Of a stretch of DNA of 64,000 nt, positions 21,608-32,508 are shown in pieces. The notes beneath the pieces were generated by a model. That model worked only from the letters and a program-made list of their open reading frames with translations. It did not search any database and had not been told where the DNA came from. Where the stretch lies: the NCBI GenBank assembly GCA_033398695.1, contig CM065802.1, positions 169,689,965 through 169,753,964 on the forward strand, given 5' to 3'. Both the position numbers and the translations under genes were made by a program. This DNA comes from Orobanche coerulescens. Taxonomy: Eukaryota; Streptophyta; Magnoliopsida; Lamiales; Orobanchaceae. Within the stretch, counting starts at the first letter, position 1. Each line of letters opens with the position of its first letter.

Positions 21608-22582
21608 TTTCGGATGCAGACTCTTATTTGCATAATGTTCGGGTTTCCTACAGTTATAGCATAAGTTAGAATCACCGGATGAGGGAGTTTCTAAACTTAC
21701 CTTGTGAAAAGGCTTGGGCCTGTATGGAGTCTTTCCAGACTGTTTGATGAACTTTTTGAACTTGTGCATGAGCAGGACCATTTCATCTTGTGACAGGATA
21801 TCATCATCGCTGTCAACAGTCTTGTGTGCGGATTTCGACGTGCTGGGGGAAGAGCTGTGTCTCCTGTCAGATACAGCAGTCAGTGTTGTAATCTTGGCAG
21901 GTGACTCTTCGGCCTTTTCTCTCCTGTCAATATCATACTCAAAGGCTTTGAGGTCAGAGATGAGGTCAAAGGCAGAAATATCATTAAGATTACAGGATTC
22001 ACACATAATTGTAGTCTTAATGTCCCATCGGGCAGGGAGTGCTCTAAAGATTTTTAAATTTTTCTCCTTTTGGGTATACACTTTACCCAATGCTTCAAGT
22101 TCACCGACAATGCTAGTAAATATGAGGTCAAGCTCCTCAAGCATTTCGGAAGATTTCATTTCAAAATATTCAAATTGCTGAGTAAGTTTGGAAATTTTAT
22201 TTTCTTTTGAGAGCTCAGTACCCTCTCAAATAAGCTTGAGTTTCTCCCAGATTTCCTTAGCTGTCTTACAGCTCTTTACCTTTGAGAATGTGCCTTTGTA
22301 GAGAGTGAAAAACAGCGCATTCTTAGCAACATTGTCGAGGTTCGCACGCTTGCGATCATCTGCTGTCCATTGCTCGCGCTCCTTCTCGAGAATTTCAGCA
22401 TGAGGTTGTGCTTCTACCCTCGCAGCAGGATTAACCTTCATTATCTTTATTGGACCTTCTTGGATGACGAATATCATCTCCTCGTGCATACAGGATGCAA
22501 GATGAGCCTCCATCCTAATTCTCCATTCCTCAAACTCATTAATAGAGAACATAGGAACCTTGTACATCATAGAGGTATCCAT
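21608..22582 (-). pseudogene. gag: Copia-G gag, truncated
   Basis: One frame runs from the start at 22580-22582 to 21608 with a single in-frame TGA at 22226-22228. The N-terminal half (FSINEFEEWRIRMEAHL ... AKNALFFTLYKGTFSKVK ... AKEIWEKLKLI) and second half (KIFRALPARWDIKTT, DLISDLKAFEYD) match the UBN2 gag of SIRE-type copia elements. A zinc knuckle, CYNCRKPEHYANKSLHPKC, has Glu-His at the usual Gly-His and an extra residue before the last Cys. The C-terminus and all of pol are lost at the junction with the LTR fragment at 21607. It reads directly from its own LTR and primer site to the right. Confidence 0.85.
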
Positions 22583-22684
22583 TTGAGAAATAGAAAAGAT
22601 GATGAAAATATGATATGGTTTTCAAAATCTAGTGATTTGTGTATCTGACTCAGTTAAACATCGACTGATTCTTGTTAGAATCAA

Positions 22685-22698
22685 CCTCTCTGATACCA
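22685..22698 (-). promoter_or_regulatory. Copia-G primer-binding site
   Basis: In sense this is TGGTATCAGAGAGG, five bases after the LTR end at 22704. Met-tRNA type. Confidence 0.8.
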
Positions 22699-22703
22699 CT
22701 TAT

Positions 22704-23956
22704 TGGCCACTGAGTATACAATAAACAACTTAGAAAGTAAAGAGTGCAATAAGATGTATGATTGTAGCGGAAGTTTGTTGTGTGGGTTGTTATAAATACA
22801 GCAACTAGGTGTTCTCCTGTTTGCTTGATGCGTACAGGGTTTAACAGTGTATACTAGATAAATAATAGTAGAATGAAAACTGTAAAGACAGAAGGTAAAT
22901 AACACATAGTTTAAAGTGGTTCGAGGTAAACCCCTCTACGTCCACTGGTCCTCCACACAAGAGTACAGAGTTTATTAAAATCACTACGTACACAACTACA
23001 TGGCTTTAACTAAACCTATCTCTGTATCATCCACACAGACTGTTACAGGGACTGTAGCTTTGGGTCGTTCACACAGATTGACTTGAGCTCCTTTTCGACT
23101 CGCTTCTTGTCACACAAATCGAAGCTTCGTCTATTCTTCCCACACAGGTCGGAATACACAAGGATCTTTAGTCCATACAGGGCTAATGATTATGTCAACA
23201 GTAAGGGTAGAACAACTCTTAAACAACAGCTCTATACCTATTGAACAATCGATGTATGCTATGTTGTTTGCATTGAGGACTTGTATATATCTTCGCTTGG
23301 ATACTACTGTATGCTCATGAAATATACTTCTTTGTTATCACTAGAATGTCAGAGTAATCAGTCAGAGCTTTCGCGATAATGAATAACTTGTGTGTATGAG
23401 TCCTCTGTCTTGGGGGTATTTATAATCTTGGAAGTGTATTTGTTATAATTGAAGCCATTGCTGGTTGATGAGATGTTGACATCTGAATCTTTAGTGGCGG
23501 CTGCTGAATGTTTGAATTAAAGCAGCTCGCATTTAATGCTTCAGACATCCTTTCTGTCTTTGCATTAAATGCTCTTCAGAGCGTTCAGACTTATCTCTCT
23601 CCAGCTGCATTAAACAATATCCTATCAGCAATAAATGCTGCTTTAACCGTGAATACTTTATGAATAAACAATTTTTATCTCACAATGGGTTTAAAGCTTC
23701 TTATGTTCTGTCCTGTTGGATGTGTTTTACTTTTCCTAAGTAAAACACCTTCAGCCTGTATGTTGTATCCAACATATTACGTCTCTTGGCTGTATGAGGT
23801 AGGCTCTGTAGGATGGACTGTGAAAGATCTCTTTGCTATATGTTAGGGCTGTATAAAGAGTTCTAACAGCTTCCATACTTGACAGTATTGTGACTTCTTT
23901 TGAGACTACTTTGCTGTATGTTGGCAATTATCAAAACAGGAATGTTTATCCCAACA
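22704..23956 (-). repeat. Copia-G 5' LTR
   Basis: 1253 bp, TG...CA ends (TGTTGGGATAAAC ... CTCAGTGGCCA in sense). A TATA-like ATTATAAATAC lies near 23417-23427. Downstream are several TGTGTG(A/G)A words. It is clearly related to the Copia-F LTR at 40358 (shared GTATTTAATG, GCATTAAATGC, TTAATTCAAACATT words) but well diverged, so the two are not the pair of one recent element. Confidence 0.8.
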
Positions 23957-23961
23957 TGTAC

Positions 23962-25588
23962 TGTGCGCACAAGAGAGACAAAATATGGACCTGACACGTC
24001 CCAATTCCCATTATGGAAATCTAGAGCCAAACTCTGCAGGCTTACCATGTGAACATTAACTGTATTCTTAGCTCAATAAGAACCTATCTCGACTGATGAA
24101 GCTCTCAACAATTCTCATTGGATTAATTGAGGAAGAGCTGAATAGTTTCAAAAGGAACAATGTTTGGTACTTAGTTCCCAGATCAACCCATCAAGCTGTA
24201 ATTGGAACAAAATGGGTATTTCAAAATAAGAAGGACGAGAATGATCTAGTCATTAGAAGTAAGTCCAAACTGGTTGCCCAAGGATACAGATAGGAAGAAA
24301 GCATAGACTACGATAAAATATTTTCCCCTCTAGCAGATTAGAAGCCATCAGGATATTCCTAGCATTTTCATCTCACTAGGAATTTGCATCTCACAAGAAC
24401 TTCATTATATATAAATGGACGATAAAAGTGCATTTCGGAATGGTGACCTAGTTGAAGAAGTGTACGTCGAACAACCTCGAGGATTTACCAACACGGAGGA
24501 AGCTGATCTAGTCTTCCGGCTAAGAAAAGTACTATATGGACTTAAGCAAGCACCTAGAGCCTTATCAACAGCGATTTGAGAAAGGTGCTGTCAACAAGAC
24601 ACTTCAAAATCCAGGAAGGTGATGACCATCTTATGGTTCAAATTTATGTGGATGATATTATTTTTGGTTCAACTAACCTTGATCTGTGTAAAAAGTTCTC
24701 TCATCTCATGCAAAGCAAATTTGAAATGAGTATGCTCAGAGAATTTAGTTATTTCTTAGGGTTGCAGGTCAAACAATTGCCTACAGGCATATTCATCAAT
24801 TAGAAGAAATACAGCAATGAGCTGCTTAACAAGTTTGGGATGAACATCTCAAGTTCTCATCGACACCCATGAACACTTCCACACATATAAGTGCTGATGA
24901 AGCTGTAAAGCCAGTGGACCAATCACTCTATAGGAAGCTAATAGGCTCACTCATGTACCTAATAGCTAGCAGGCTCGATATCCAATTCATTGTAGGAGTG
25001 TGTGCTCGGTATCAGGTTGCACCTAAAGAGTCACACTTCACCACAGCCAAGTGAATCTTAAAGTATGTCAAAGGAACAATCAATATAGGATTGTGGTATC
25101 CTAAAAGGAAGTAGGATTCGATTAGGCTATAGTGACTCATATCTCAAAGGCTGCAAGCTCAATAGGAGGAGTACGAGTGGAACTTGTCACTTCCTTGGAC
25201 CAAGACTTGTATCATGGTTCAGTAAGAAGCAATTAGCCAACTCTCTTTCTGCAGTTGAGTCAGAATAATATGTTGCTGGAAGTTGTTGTATGCAGATCAT
25301 TTAGATGCAGCAACAACTACAGGACTACAAGATCGAAGCTAAAGAAACTCCCATCATGTGTGATAGTGTGAGTGCAACCACAATCATGCACAACCTTGTA
25401 TTGCACTCAAGGACCAAACACATTGACATGAAATATCATTTCATCCACAATCATGTGGAGAATAAAGATGTGCGGATCGAAAAGGTCCAGATAGACGTTT
25501 AGATTACAGATATATTCACAAAGCATCTCAGCAGAACGAGGTTCTGTATGCTCCATCAGGAACTGGGAATGCTACAGTTCAAGTAAAA
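23962..25588 (+). pseudogene. pol: Copia-F reverse transcriptase-RNase H, broken
   Basis: This starts in the integrase-RT linker and gives the RT entry (LNSFKRNNVWYLVPR, GTKWVFQNKKDENDLVIRSK, KLVAQGYR), the catalytic YVDDIIFGSTN (YVDD at 24645-24656, intact), FSYFLGLQVKQ, and the RNase H domain in pieces (SLYRKLIGSLMYL, RTKHIDMKYHFI, ITDIFTKHLS). Stops and frameshifts are frequent, and part of the fingers/palm between 24310 and 24560 is garbled. FGSTN is typical of the SIRE copia lineage. Gag, protease and most of integrase are missing on the left, where Copia-G LTR sequence begins. Confidence 0.85.
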
Positions 25589-26347
25589 TCCTATAAGTTT
25601 TTATTATTTAACTCATCAATTAAGGGGGAATACTGTAAGACCCATGAATATAGTGTCCACACTTGTTGTACACACAGATCTACAAGTTATATCCTTACTG
25701 TAGGAAGAAGAGGATATAATTACCTTCCTGTCGTTGTAATGTGTATTAATTAAATAGGAACATAGTAGGACTCTTGAATATAGTATTAATCTCCAATTGC
25801 TATAAGAAATGCATCTTGTATGTACCAGTTAAGGGGGGATGCTGTATTTCACGGATAGAACATATATACTGTATGATTTCAATTAATATCTTAATTGTAT
25901 CCAATTACATGAACTTAATCTTTTCAAAACTATTTTAAGTCCACGTGCTCTATCTGAATTCTAAACGATTTCTCATTTTACATCGAAACGACACTTGGAC
26001 TTTAAAGCCTTGAAACCTGCGATTTTAAAATGATTCAAACTGCCTGAACATGCATTGGTGAAGGCTACAACGTGTCAGAGGTGGGACCAGTATTAAATTG
26101 AAAATTGATGGATAAGACGTACTAGTCACGTCAGGATTCATCATTTACATTTATTAAAAAACTGTTCTCATCCCTTAGATATGACCTTCAATATAACCTA
26201 GCCTTTTAGCACCTATACAAGGGACAATATGCTGACCTAAAGACTCTATACTGCCTTTGAAATAGTACGAGCTTACAACATACAACCTAAATACTTAGAG
26301 CCTTTTCTGCGAATTTCCTATTCTAATTTTAACCTTTATCTCTGAAA
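25589..26347 (+). other. Copia-F spacer between pol and accessory gene
   Basis: Non-coding. It contains two purine tracts that look like polypurine tracts: AATTAAGGGGGAATAC near 25619-25634 and TTAAGGGGGGATGC near 25829-25842. Copies inside a spacer rather than at an LTR are unusual, and an unrecognised short LTR remnant starting TGTAAGACCC (25635) cannot be excluded. Confidence 0.5.
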
Positions 26348-27053
26348 ATGACTTCCTCTCAGACATCTTCTCTCTCTCTCTGAAGAGGAAGGAAACCATC
26401 ATGATCGTAGAATCTTTGCAAGAAATGTGCTCCAGGAGCGTGTTTTGTCTGAAGATGAAGATATGATCGAGATGAACATCGTTGTTACCCGTGTCAAGCA
26501 ATAAGGTCTATATAGGATTGGAAGCCTTCACCCTGAGAACTTTGACGAAACTATTATTGAGGAATTCTACCTGGATGCTTTCTTCAAATATGCATCTGAG
26601 AATAAAGGTGCTCCTTTAATTACTATTGCAAGTACTATGTAGGAAAATGAAACCGCCATCAATCGGGAACTTCTGGAGAAGCTTCATAAGCTTCCCTCTG
26701 ATGGACTCACTTTGGAGGATCTAGAAACATATGGGGATGACAATATGAATCAGTCCTACTGAAAGCTGTCTATTGGAATTCGATCGATGTATATGCACAA
26801 CCCCTCATGCCACAAGAAGAGTTTCACCTTTCCTTACTTCTACCTACATGAGTTTTGCTGCCGGGTAGTCAAAAACTGGACTAGTGCCTTCGAAATGTGC
26901 ATGAACCTTTGATTTGGGATGACGATGGCCATCATGAGCTATTAGAAGGTTTACTGCTGTCAGATTGTGCTGAAACGCTTACATGAGGAGGCCGTGAAGC
27001 CAGAGACTGCCAGAAAATCCTTTGGACTCATGCTCAATTTTGTTCTCACCATC
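26348..27053 (+). pseudogene. Copia-F accessory ORF, N-terminal half
   Basis: The frame opens near 26348 (MTSSQTSSLSL), shifts after a TC-repeat, then reads a long acidic protein with EERVLSEDEDMIEMN-like text, GSLHPENFDETIIEEFY, KLPSDGLTLEDLETYGDD, FPYFYLHEFCCRVVKNW, VLKRLHEEAVKPETARKSFG. At least five stops interrupt it. It lies downstream of pol in a SIRE-like copia element, where such elements carry an extra (env-like or transposon-protein-like) gene. Gypsy-C is inserted at 27053; the gene resumes at 36534. Function is not known; I see no transmembrane segment in this half. Confidence 0.65.
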
Positions 27054-29370
27054 TGTAACACCCCGAGATATTCGGAATAATTACAGCGCCGTAAACCCTT
27101 TAGGTAAGGATTTACAAGGCTAATTTTAAAAAGAGTGTAAATATAAACCAATCGTACAACTGAAGTTTAAAGACATATTTGATTCAACCGATCAAAGAGT
27201 TAATTTATACAACCATATCGAAAGGACATTATTAAAACAGACGTACTCGAGTACTGAACGAAACAAGAAAACAACTCTCGACAACAATAACATCAATCAC
27301 ATCACTGAGCCATCTCATCGTCCCGTCTTGTGTGGTCGCCTCCCGCTCCTCGGCTACACGAACATCAAAACAATGTCCACCCCAGAAGGGGTTAGCAAAA
27401 CGATGCTAGTACAAGTATCATAATACAATAAATCATCAATGCATCATAAAACATGCAAAACGGACTTCCGCTACGGAATCCAACGATGCGAATCCTCACG
27501 ATCCCATCAATACAATACAGGTAATCCGGCGATCCGGCGCCCTTGGTATAGATCCCCATGATGATCCGTCGGACCAACGCATGGTGGAAAACCCGTCAGC
27601 CGATCCGGCGCCCTCGATAGATCCCCATGATGATCCCGTCGGACCAACGCATGGTGGACATTCGATCCAGCGCCCTCGGCATAGATCCTCATGACCCCCT
27701 CGGATCATTTATACCATAATCAATCAATTATGCATACACATATGCATTTCAATATGTTCATCAATACGAACAAACAACAACGAATATCACGCGAATTTCG
27801 AAATACATCTCATATACAAAATATGAACAATACCATAAGCATAATAAATCAAACTCGACATATGATACTTGCCTCGAAAATGGCAAGGCGAAATACTTCA
27901 AGGATCTCGACACACTCGAAGGCCGCCTCCTTCGATCAACGTAACAAGCTCGAACCTTAACAAAAGGAACGATATACAAATCATCTCAAGTCGAACGATG
28001 GCCTAACAATTCGGTCACATGGCGAAAAGCTCAAAATAAACAAGGCTGTCTAGATTGCTTAGCGCGCTATGTACTCTACGTAACGTGCGCTAAGACGGCT
28101 GATAGCGTACGCTATCGTATAAGACTAGCGTCGCTAGCCACGGTCAGCGATCGACTCGGCTGGTCTCATAACGTCACGCTAAATGCGTTTGGGCGATCGC
28201 CGGCCCGATAGCGCACGTTAACTCACACGTGTTAGCGTGCGCTAATATTGCATGGCGAATCTGGCAAGCCTGGGTTGAATGGTGAAGAACTCATGAATCC
28301 TACCGTGATAATACAAGTTATCCTCGGCAAATCATGCTAATAAGGTTTGTGGAAGATTTATGATCGTGAAATACAAATATACGGATAGCCGACTCAACAT
28401 CATAATTCATCTACGATCTCCAAGAAATAATCTAAGTTCCATTTGTTCTACGTTCCAAAACACATGATTCCATCGTGTAAAACGTATCAACTGGGTAATA
28501 TCCGATCATTGATCATAACTTGATTTGAACATGCTTAGGAGTCCTTATAATAAGATGGTTCAAAGGTTCATACAATATATAATGCCGATACGTCAAAAGT
28601 ATCCTTCTAACATGTGATGACCGATTAAAAACGAAATACTTGCTATCAAAACATAATTCAAACTTCCTTAGGAACATTACTAACATCAGTGAAGAATCAC
28701 CTACCTCAAAGTAGTGAAGAATACGGAGGAAAATGAAGCGATCCAACACCGAAGGCTTGAACACCAATCTCCAATGATATACGATCTTCAATCTCGAACT
28801 AGGAGGTTGATATGAAGTGTTTGGGACGAAATGAGTTATGTTCTAAGTGTAAGAGTTCGGGTTATGGGAGGAGAAAAACTGAAATCTCGAATAGGATGAT
28901 GTCCTATTTATAATAAATGGCTATTAGCGCGCGCTAGACCCTATTCGTAGCGTGCGCTAACGGCTCACAGTCTAAACTGTACTCGGCACTTAGCGTGCGC
29001 TACGCATCGACCTGTAGCGTGCGCTAAGGCGTTGACTCGGCTTTTCCCGAAAGCCCTCCAGGTACAACCGACACAATCCGACAGGGGTCCCCCGGCCAGA
29101 TCTCACCTACCGCACGTCCCAATCAATTTGACCACGCATAGCGTGCGCTAATTACATTCTGTAGCGTGCGCTATGAAACCATGTTAGCGTACGCTACCCT
29201 TAGCCTGTAGCGTGCGCTACATGCGAAATTTCAACCTTACAAATCACAACCATGAAATTAAACGCTCGGCAACATCGGATTATGAAATACGGAGAATAAT
29301 ACTCAGACAAAAGTACAATCATTACAATATCACAAGTTCCAATTACATAACAGAAATCTCGGGCATTACA
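27054..29370 (-). repeat. Gypsy-C 3' LTR
   Basis: 2317 bp; in sense TGTAATGCCCGAG ... CTCGGGGTGTTACA. In sense order: U3 palindrome cluster (29219-28925), TATA box TTATAAATAGG (28903-28910), leader, donor-like TTTGAG|GTAGGTG at 28704, a second palindrome cluster (28243-28059), a 62-71-bp repeat (about 2.5 copies, 27526-27697), hairpin ACCCCttctGGGGT, acceptor-like GTGTAG at 27354, conserved end with TACGGCGCTGTAAT. Confidence 0.9.
28925..29219 (-). repeat. TAGCGCACGCTA cluster in Gypsy-C 3' LTR U3
   Basis: Eight clear motifs: seen on the plus strand as TAGCGTGCGCTA, or as the perfect palindromes TAGCGCGCGCTA and TAGCGTACGCTA. In the sense of the element most read TAGCGCACGCTA, as in LARD-A and Copia-E. 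The cluster ends 15 bases before the TATA box. The counterpart in the 5' LTR is at 36088-36375. Confidence 0.85.
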
Positions 29371-29390
29371 TCCTTCCTCCCTAAAAAGAA
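29371..29390 (-). promoter_or_regulatory. Gypsy-C polypurine tract
   Basis: In sense TTCTTTTTAGGGAGGAAGGA directly before the 3' LTR, preceded by GTTTCGGGACGAAAC. Confidence 0.85.
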
Positions 29391-29403
29391 GTTTCGTCCC
29401 GAA

Positions 29404-29815
29404 ACTTATGATGAAAACAACTCCGGATATTTAGCCTTCATACCGTCCTCCGTTTCCCAAGTGGCCTCTTCGACTCCATGTCATGACCATTGTACTTTAA
29501 CCAAGTGTATTGGTTTATTCCTCAATTGCTTGATCCGGCTCTCAAGTATCTTGATTGGTCTCTCTTCGAAGGTGCCATCATTAGCTATCTCGATCTCGTC
29601 GAAATCAATGACGTGGTCGGGTCCGGTACATACTTCCGCAGTTGGGATACGTGAAACACATTGTGAACGTGACCCAGCGATGGCGGTAAGGCCAACCTGT
29701 ATGCTAAATCTCCCACTCTCTCGAGGATCTCAAAGGGTCCGATATATCTCGGACTAAGTTTGCCTCTTCTCCCAAAACGGAAAATCCCTCGTGTAGGAGA
29801 CACCTTCAATAGCAC
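29404..29815 (-). pseudogene. Gypsy-C integrase C-terminus and chromodomain-like tail
   Basis: 29585-29815 reads LLKVSPTRGIFRFGRRGKLSPRYIGPFEILERVG... with the GPF/Y-type motif and HVSQLRKYVPDP, the usual integrase C-terminus. After a frame change, 29404-29590 reads ILESRIKQLRNKPIHLVKVQWS, a stop, then HGVEEATWETED, matching the chromodomain of Tekay/Del-type chromoviruses. Such domains are thought to steer integration to heterochromatin. A TGA replaces the codon after WS, and the two parts are out of frame, so this copy is non-functional. It is out of frame with the integrase core too. Confidence 0.8.
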
Positions 29816-29835
29816 GTGGTCTCCAGCGTCGAACT

Positions 29836-31071
29836 CTAGAGGGCGACGACGTACATCGGCATAAGACTTACACGCCGACTGCAGGCGATCAGCAGTCTCT
29901 CTCGAATCAAGGCTATCTTCTCTTGAGTCTGAATAATCAATTCCGGTTCCGTCCCGATCAAATCCGAAGAATCATCCCAGCACAGGGGTGATCGGCATCT
30001 TCTCCCGTACAAAGCTTCAAATGGTGCCATCTTAATAGAAGCATGCCAACTGTTATTATAAGTGAACTCGATCAAGGGCAAGTGAACTTCCCAATCAGTC
30101 GACCAATCTAATGCACAAGCTCTAAGCATGTCCTCTACTGTCTGAATAGTCCTTTCGGACTGACCGTCCGTTTGGGGATGATAAGCTGTACTAAAGTTTA
30201 GCTCGGTCCCCAAAGCCCTGTGAACTGCTTTCCAGAAGTGTGACACGAAACGACCATCTCGATCCGAAATAATGGTCTTCGGCGTCCCGTGCAATCGGAC
30301 TATCTCCGCAATAAATATTCGTGCCAATCTCTCGGGTCCCCATGTATCTTTGATTCCTAGGAAATGAGCCGACTTGGTTAGTCGATCAACTACAACCCAA
30401 ATCATGTTCATTCCCGTTCTAGTCCTTGGCATACTAGTAATGAAGTCCATCGAGATATCCTCCCACTTCCACTCAGGGATCGGAAGCGGTCTTAACATTC
30501 CGGCAGGTCGTTGATGTTCAATCTTAACCTGCTGACAAGTCAAACACTTCGAAACGTACTCCGCTACGTCCTTCTTCATATTCCCCCACCAGAAGTTTTG
30601 CTTTAAATCTTTATACATCTTACTGCTGCCCGGGTGAATAGAATACGGCGCGCTGTGAGCTTCCTTCAGAATAGTCCTTCTCAAATCATAATCATCGGGA
30701 ACGCAAAGTCGACTCTGAAATCTCAGAACTCCATCATCTTGTATCACGAATCCTGGGGCTTTTCCTTTCTTTACTTCGTCACATAATCGAAGGATCAGAG
30801 AATCGTTCAATTGTTTAGACTTGATCTCCTCGACTAGTGATGAAGTCAGCTCCATCACATAATGTTGTCCTTGGATTCCCGGTACCCATACTTCAATCCC
30901 CTCGCGGATCAGTTCCCGTTGAATACTGGTTTGGGATGTAAGTGCTTCCAACGCTCGAAGGGAAACAGGTTTACGGCTCAAAGCATCGGCTACTACATTT
31001 GCTTTCCCCGGATGATAGAGAATCTCCAAGTCGTAATCCTTGATCAATTCCAGCCACCTTCTACGCCTCAT
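29836..31071 (-). CDS. pol: Gypsy-C RNase H end and integrase core (411 codons open)
   Basis: The longest open frame of Gypsy-C. It begins within the RNase H/connection ([32 protein letters not shown]), then an HHCC zinc finger (HSAPYSIHPGSSKMYKDL ... CLTCQQVK), and the integrase core with catalytic residues in MDFITSMP (D), IISDRDGRF (D) and QSERTIQTVEDML (E), all intact, followed by NNSWHASIKMAPFEALYGRR. A frameshift near 29885 separates it from the C-terminal GPF/Y part. The first ATG shown is internal to a polyprotein, not a true start. Integrase would insert element DNA; alone and fused to an incomplete polyprotein it is unlikely to work. Confidence 0.85.
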   Translation of the reverse strand: MRRRRWLELIKDYDLEILYHPGKANVVADALSRKPVSLRALEALTSQTSIQRELIREGIEVWVPGIQGQHYVMELTSSLVEEIKSKQLNDSLILRLCDEVKKGKAPGFVIQDDGVLRFQSRLCVPDDYDLRRTILKEAHSAPYSIHPGSSKMYKDLKQNFWWGNMKKDVAEYVSKCLTCQQVKIEHQRPAGMLRPLPIPEWKWEDISMDFITSMPRTRTGMNMIWVVVDRLTKSAHFLGIKDTWGPERLARIFIAEIVRLHGTPKTIISDRDGRFVSHFWKAVHRALGTELNFSTAYHPQTDGQSERTIQTVEDMLRACALDWSTDWEVHLPLIEFTYNNSWHASIKMAPFEALYGRRCRSPLCWDDSSDLIGTEPELIIQTQEKIALIRERLLIACSRRVSLMPMYVVAL

Positions 31072-31079
31072 GTTTAACT

Positions 31080-32508
31080 CTTTACATTGAAAATGTACTT
31101 GAGGCTCTTATGGTCTGTAAAGATCGACAATGAGTGCCGTACAAATAATGTCGCTTGATTTTCAAGGCAAAGACCACATTGCTAGCTCCAGATCATGAGT
31201 CGGATAATTAACCCAGACGGTTTCAATTGCCGAGAAGCATAAGCAATTACTTTATCCTTCGCATCAACACACAACCCAAACCACGATTTGAAGCATCGTT
31301 GTATACCATAAATCCGTCGGTTCCTTTCGGGCGCTAATATAGGTGTTGTCGTCGGTCTCTTCTTAAGTTCACAAACCACTGACACTTCTCATTCCACGCG
31401 AACTTTTGAGTTTTCTCAGAATAATGAGTGAGCGAGACGAGCAATTTTGGAAAATCCCTCTACAAAGCGGCGATAATATCCACTAGTCCTAAGAAGCTTG
31501 GACTTCTTTCACGTTTTAGGAGCTTCCCACTCCAAGATTGCTTCGACTTTCTTCGGTCCACCGAACTCCGTCGGATGATATCACATGCCCAAGGAAAGTT
31601 ACTTCCTTAAGCGAACTCACATTTAGAAAGCTTAGCATACATTTGTTCCTTTCTCAAGATGCTCAAAACCACACGTAAATGTTGACATGTTCCTCTGCGT
31701 CCCTCGAATATATCAAGATGTCGTCAATGAAAACGACCACAAATTTATCCAAGTACTCCAAGAATACCCGATTCATCAATTGCATGAATACCGCAGGAGC
31801 ATTGGTAAGTCCAAACGGCATCACTACGAATTCATAATGCCCGCATCGATCTCAAAGCGGATTTCGTATATCCGATTCTTTAATTCTCAACTGGTGGTAT
31901 CCTGATCGCAAGTCAATCTTCGAGAATACCCTTGCCCCTTGCAGTTGATCAAACAAGTCGTCGATCCGAGGTATAGGATACTTATTCTTGATCGTCATCT
32001 TGTTAAGCTCCTTGTAATCAATACACAGTCGGAGGGATCCGTCTTTCTTCCGGACAAAGAGAACGGGTGCTCCCCAAGGAGAAACGCTTGGTTGAATATA
32101 ACCCTTCTGCAACAATTCCTCCAGTTGTTTCTTGAGTTCATACATCTCGGTTGGCGCCATGCGGTATGGTGCTCTGGAAATAGGAGCTGCTCCAGGCTCT
32201 AGTTCGATAGTGAATTCCACTTCTCTCTGCGGAGGTAATCCAGGTAGTTCGTCAGGAAAAACATCTGAGAACTCATTCACAACTAAAATAGCTGAGAGCT
32301 CTACTCCTTCCTCTTTCCTCATGGCATAGCACCAAAGTCCGTGACATCCTTGCTTCAGTAATTTCACAGCTTTCATTGCCTTGATCAATTTCCCCGAGCT
32401 TCCCGGTCTCCATCCTCGGAATAAGTGTTCAGATCCGTCATCGGCAATGATGGAAATGACTCTCTCTCGGTAATTCAAAGATGACTCCATAACGGTTGAG
32501 CCAATCAT
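31080..32508 (-). pseudogene. pol: Gypsy-C reverse transcriptase-RNase H, broken
   Basis: 31852-32508 is open and reads [22 protein letters not shown], the [10 protein letters not shown] and [27 protein letters not shown] blocks and [15 protein letters not shown] (first catalytic Asp intact). The frame then shifts; [15 protein letters not shown] with the FIDD catalytic pair is readable near 31700-31735 in another frame. RNase H fragments (VYNDASNRGLGCV-like, ASRQLK) follow with repeated frameshifts to 31080. In the first of these the usual Thr-Asp has become Asn-Asp. At least six frame changes. Confidence 0.8.
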
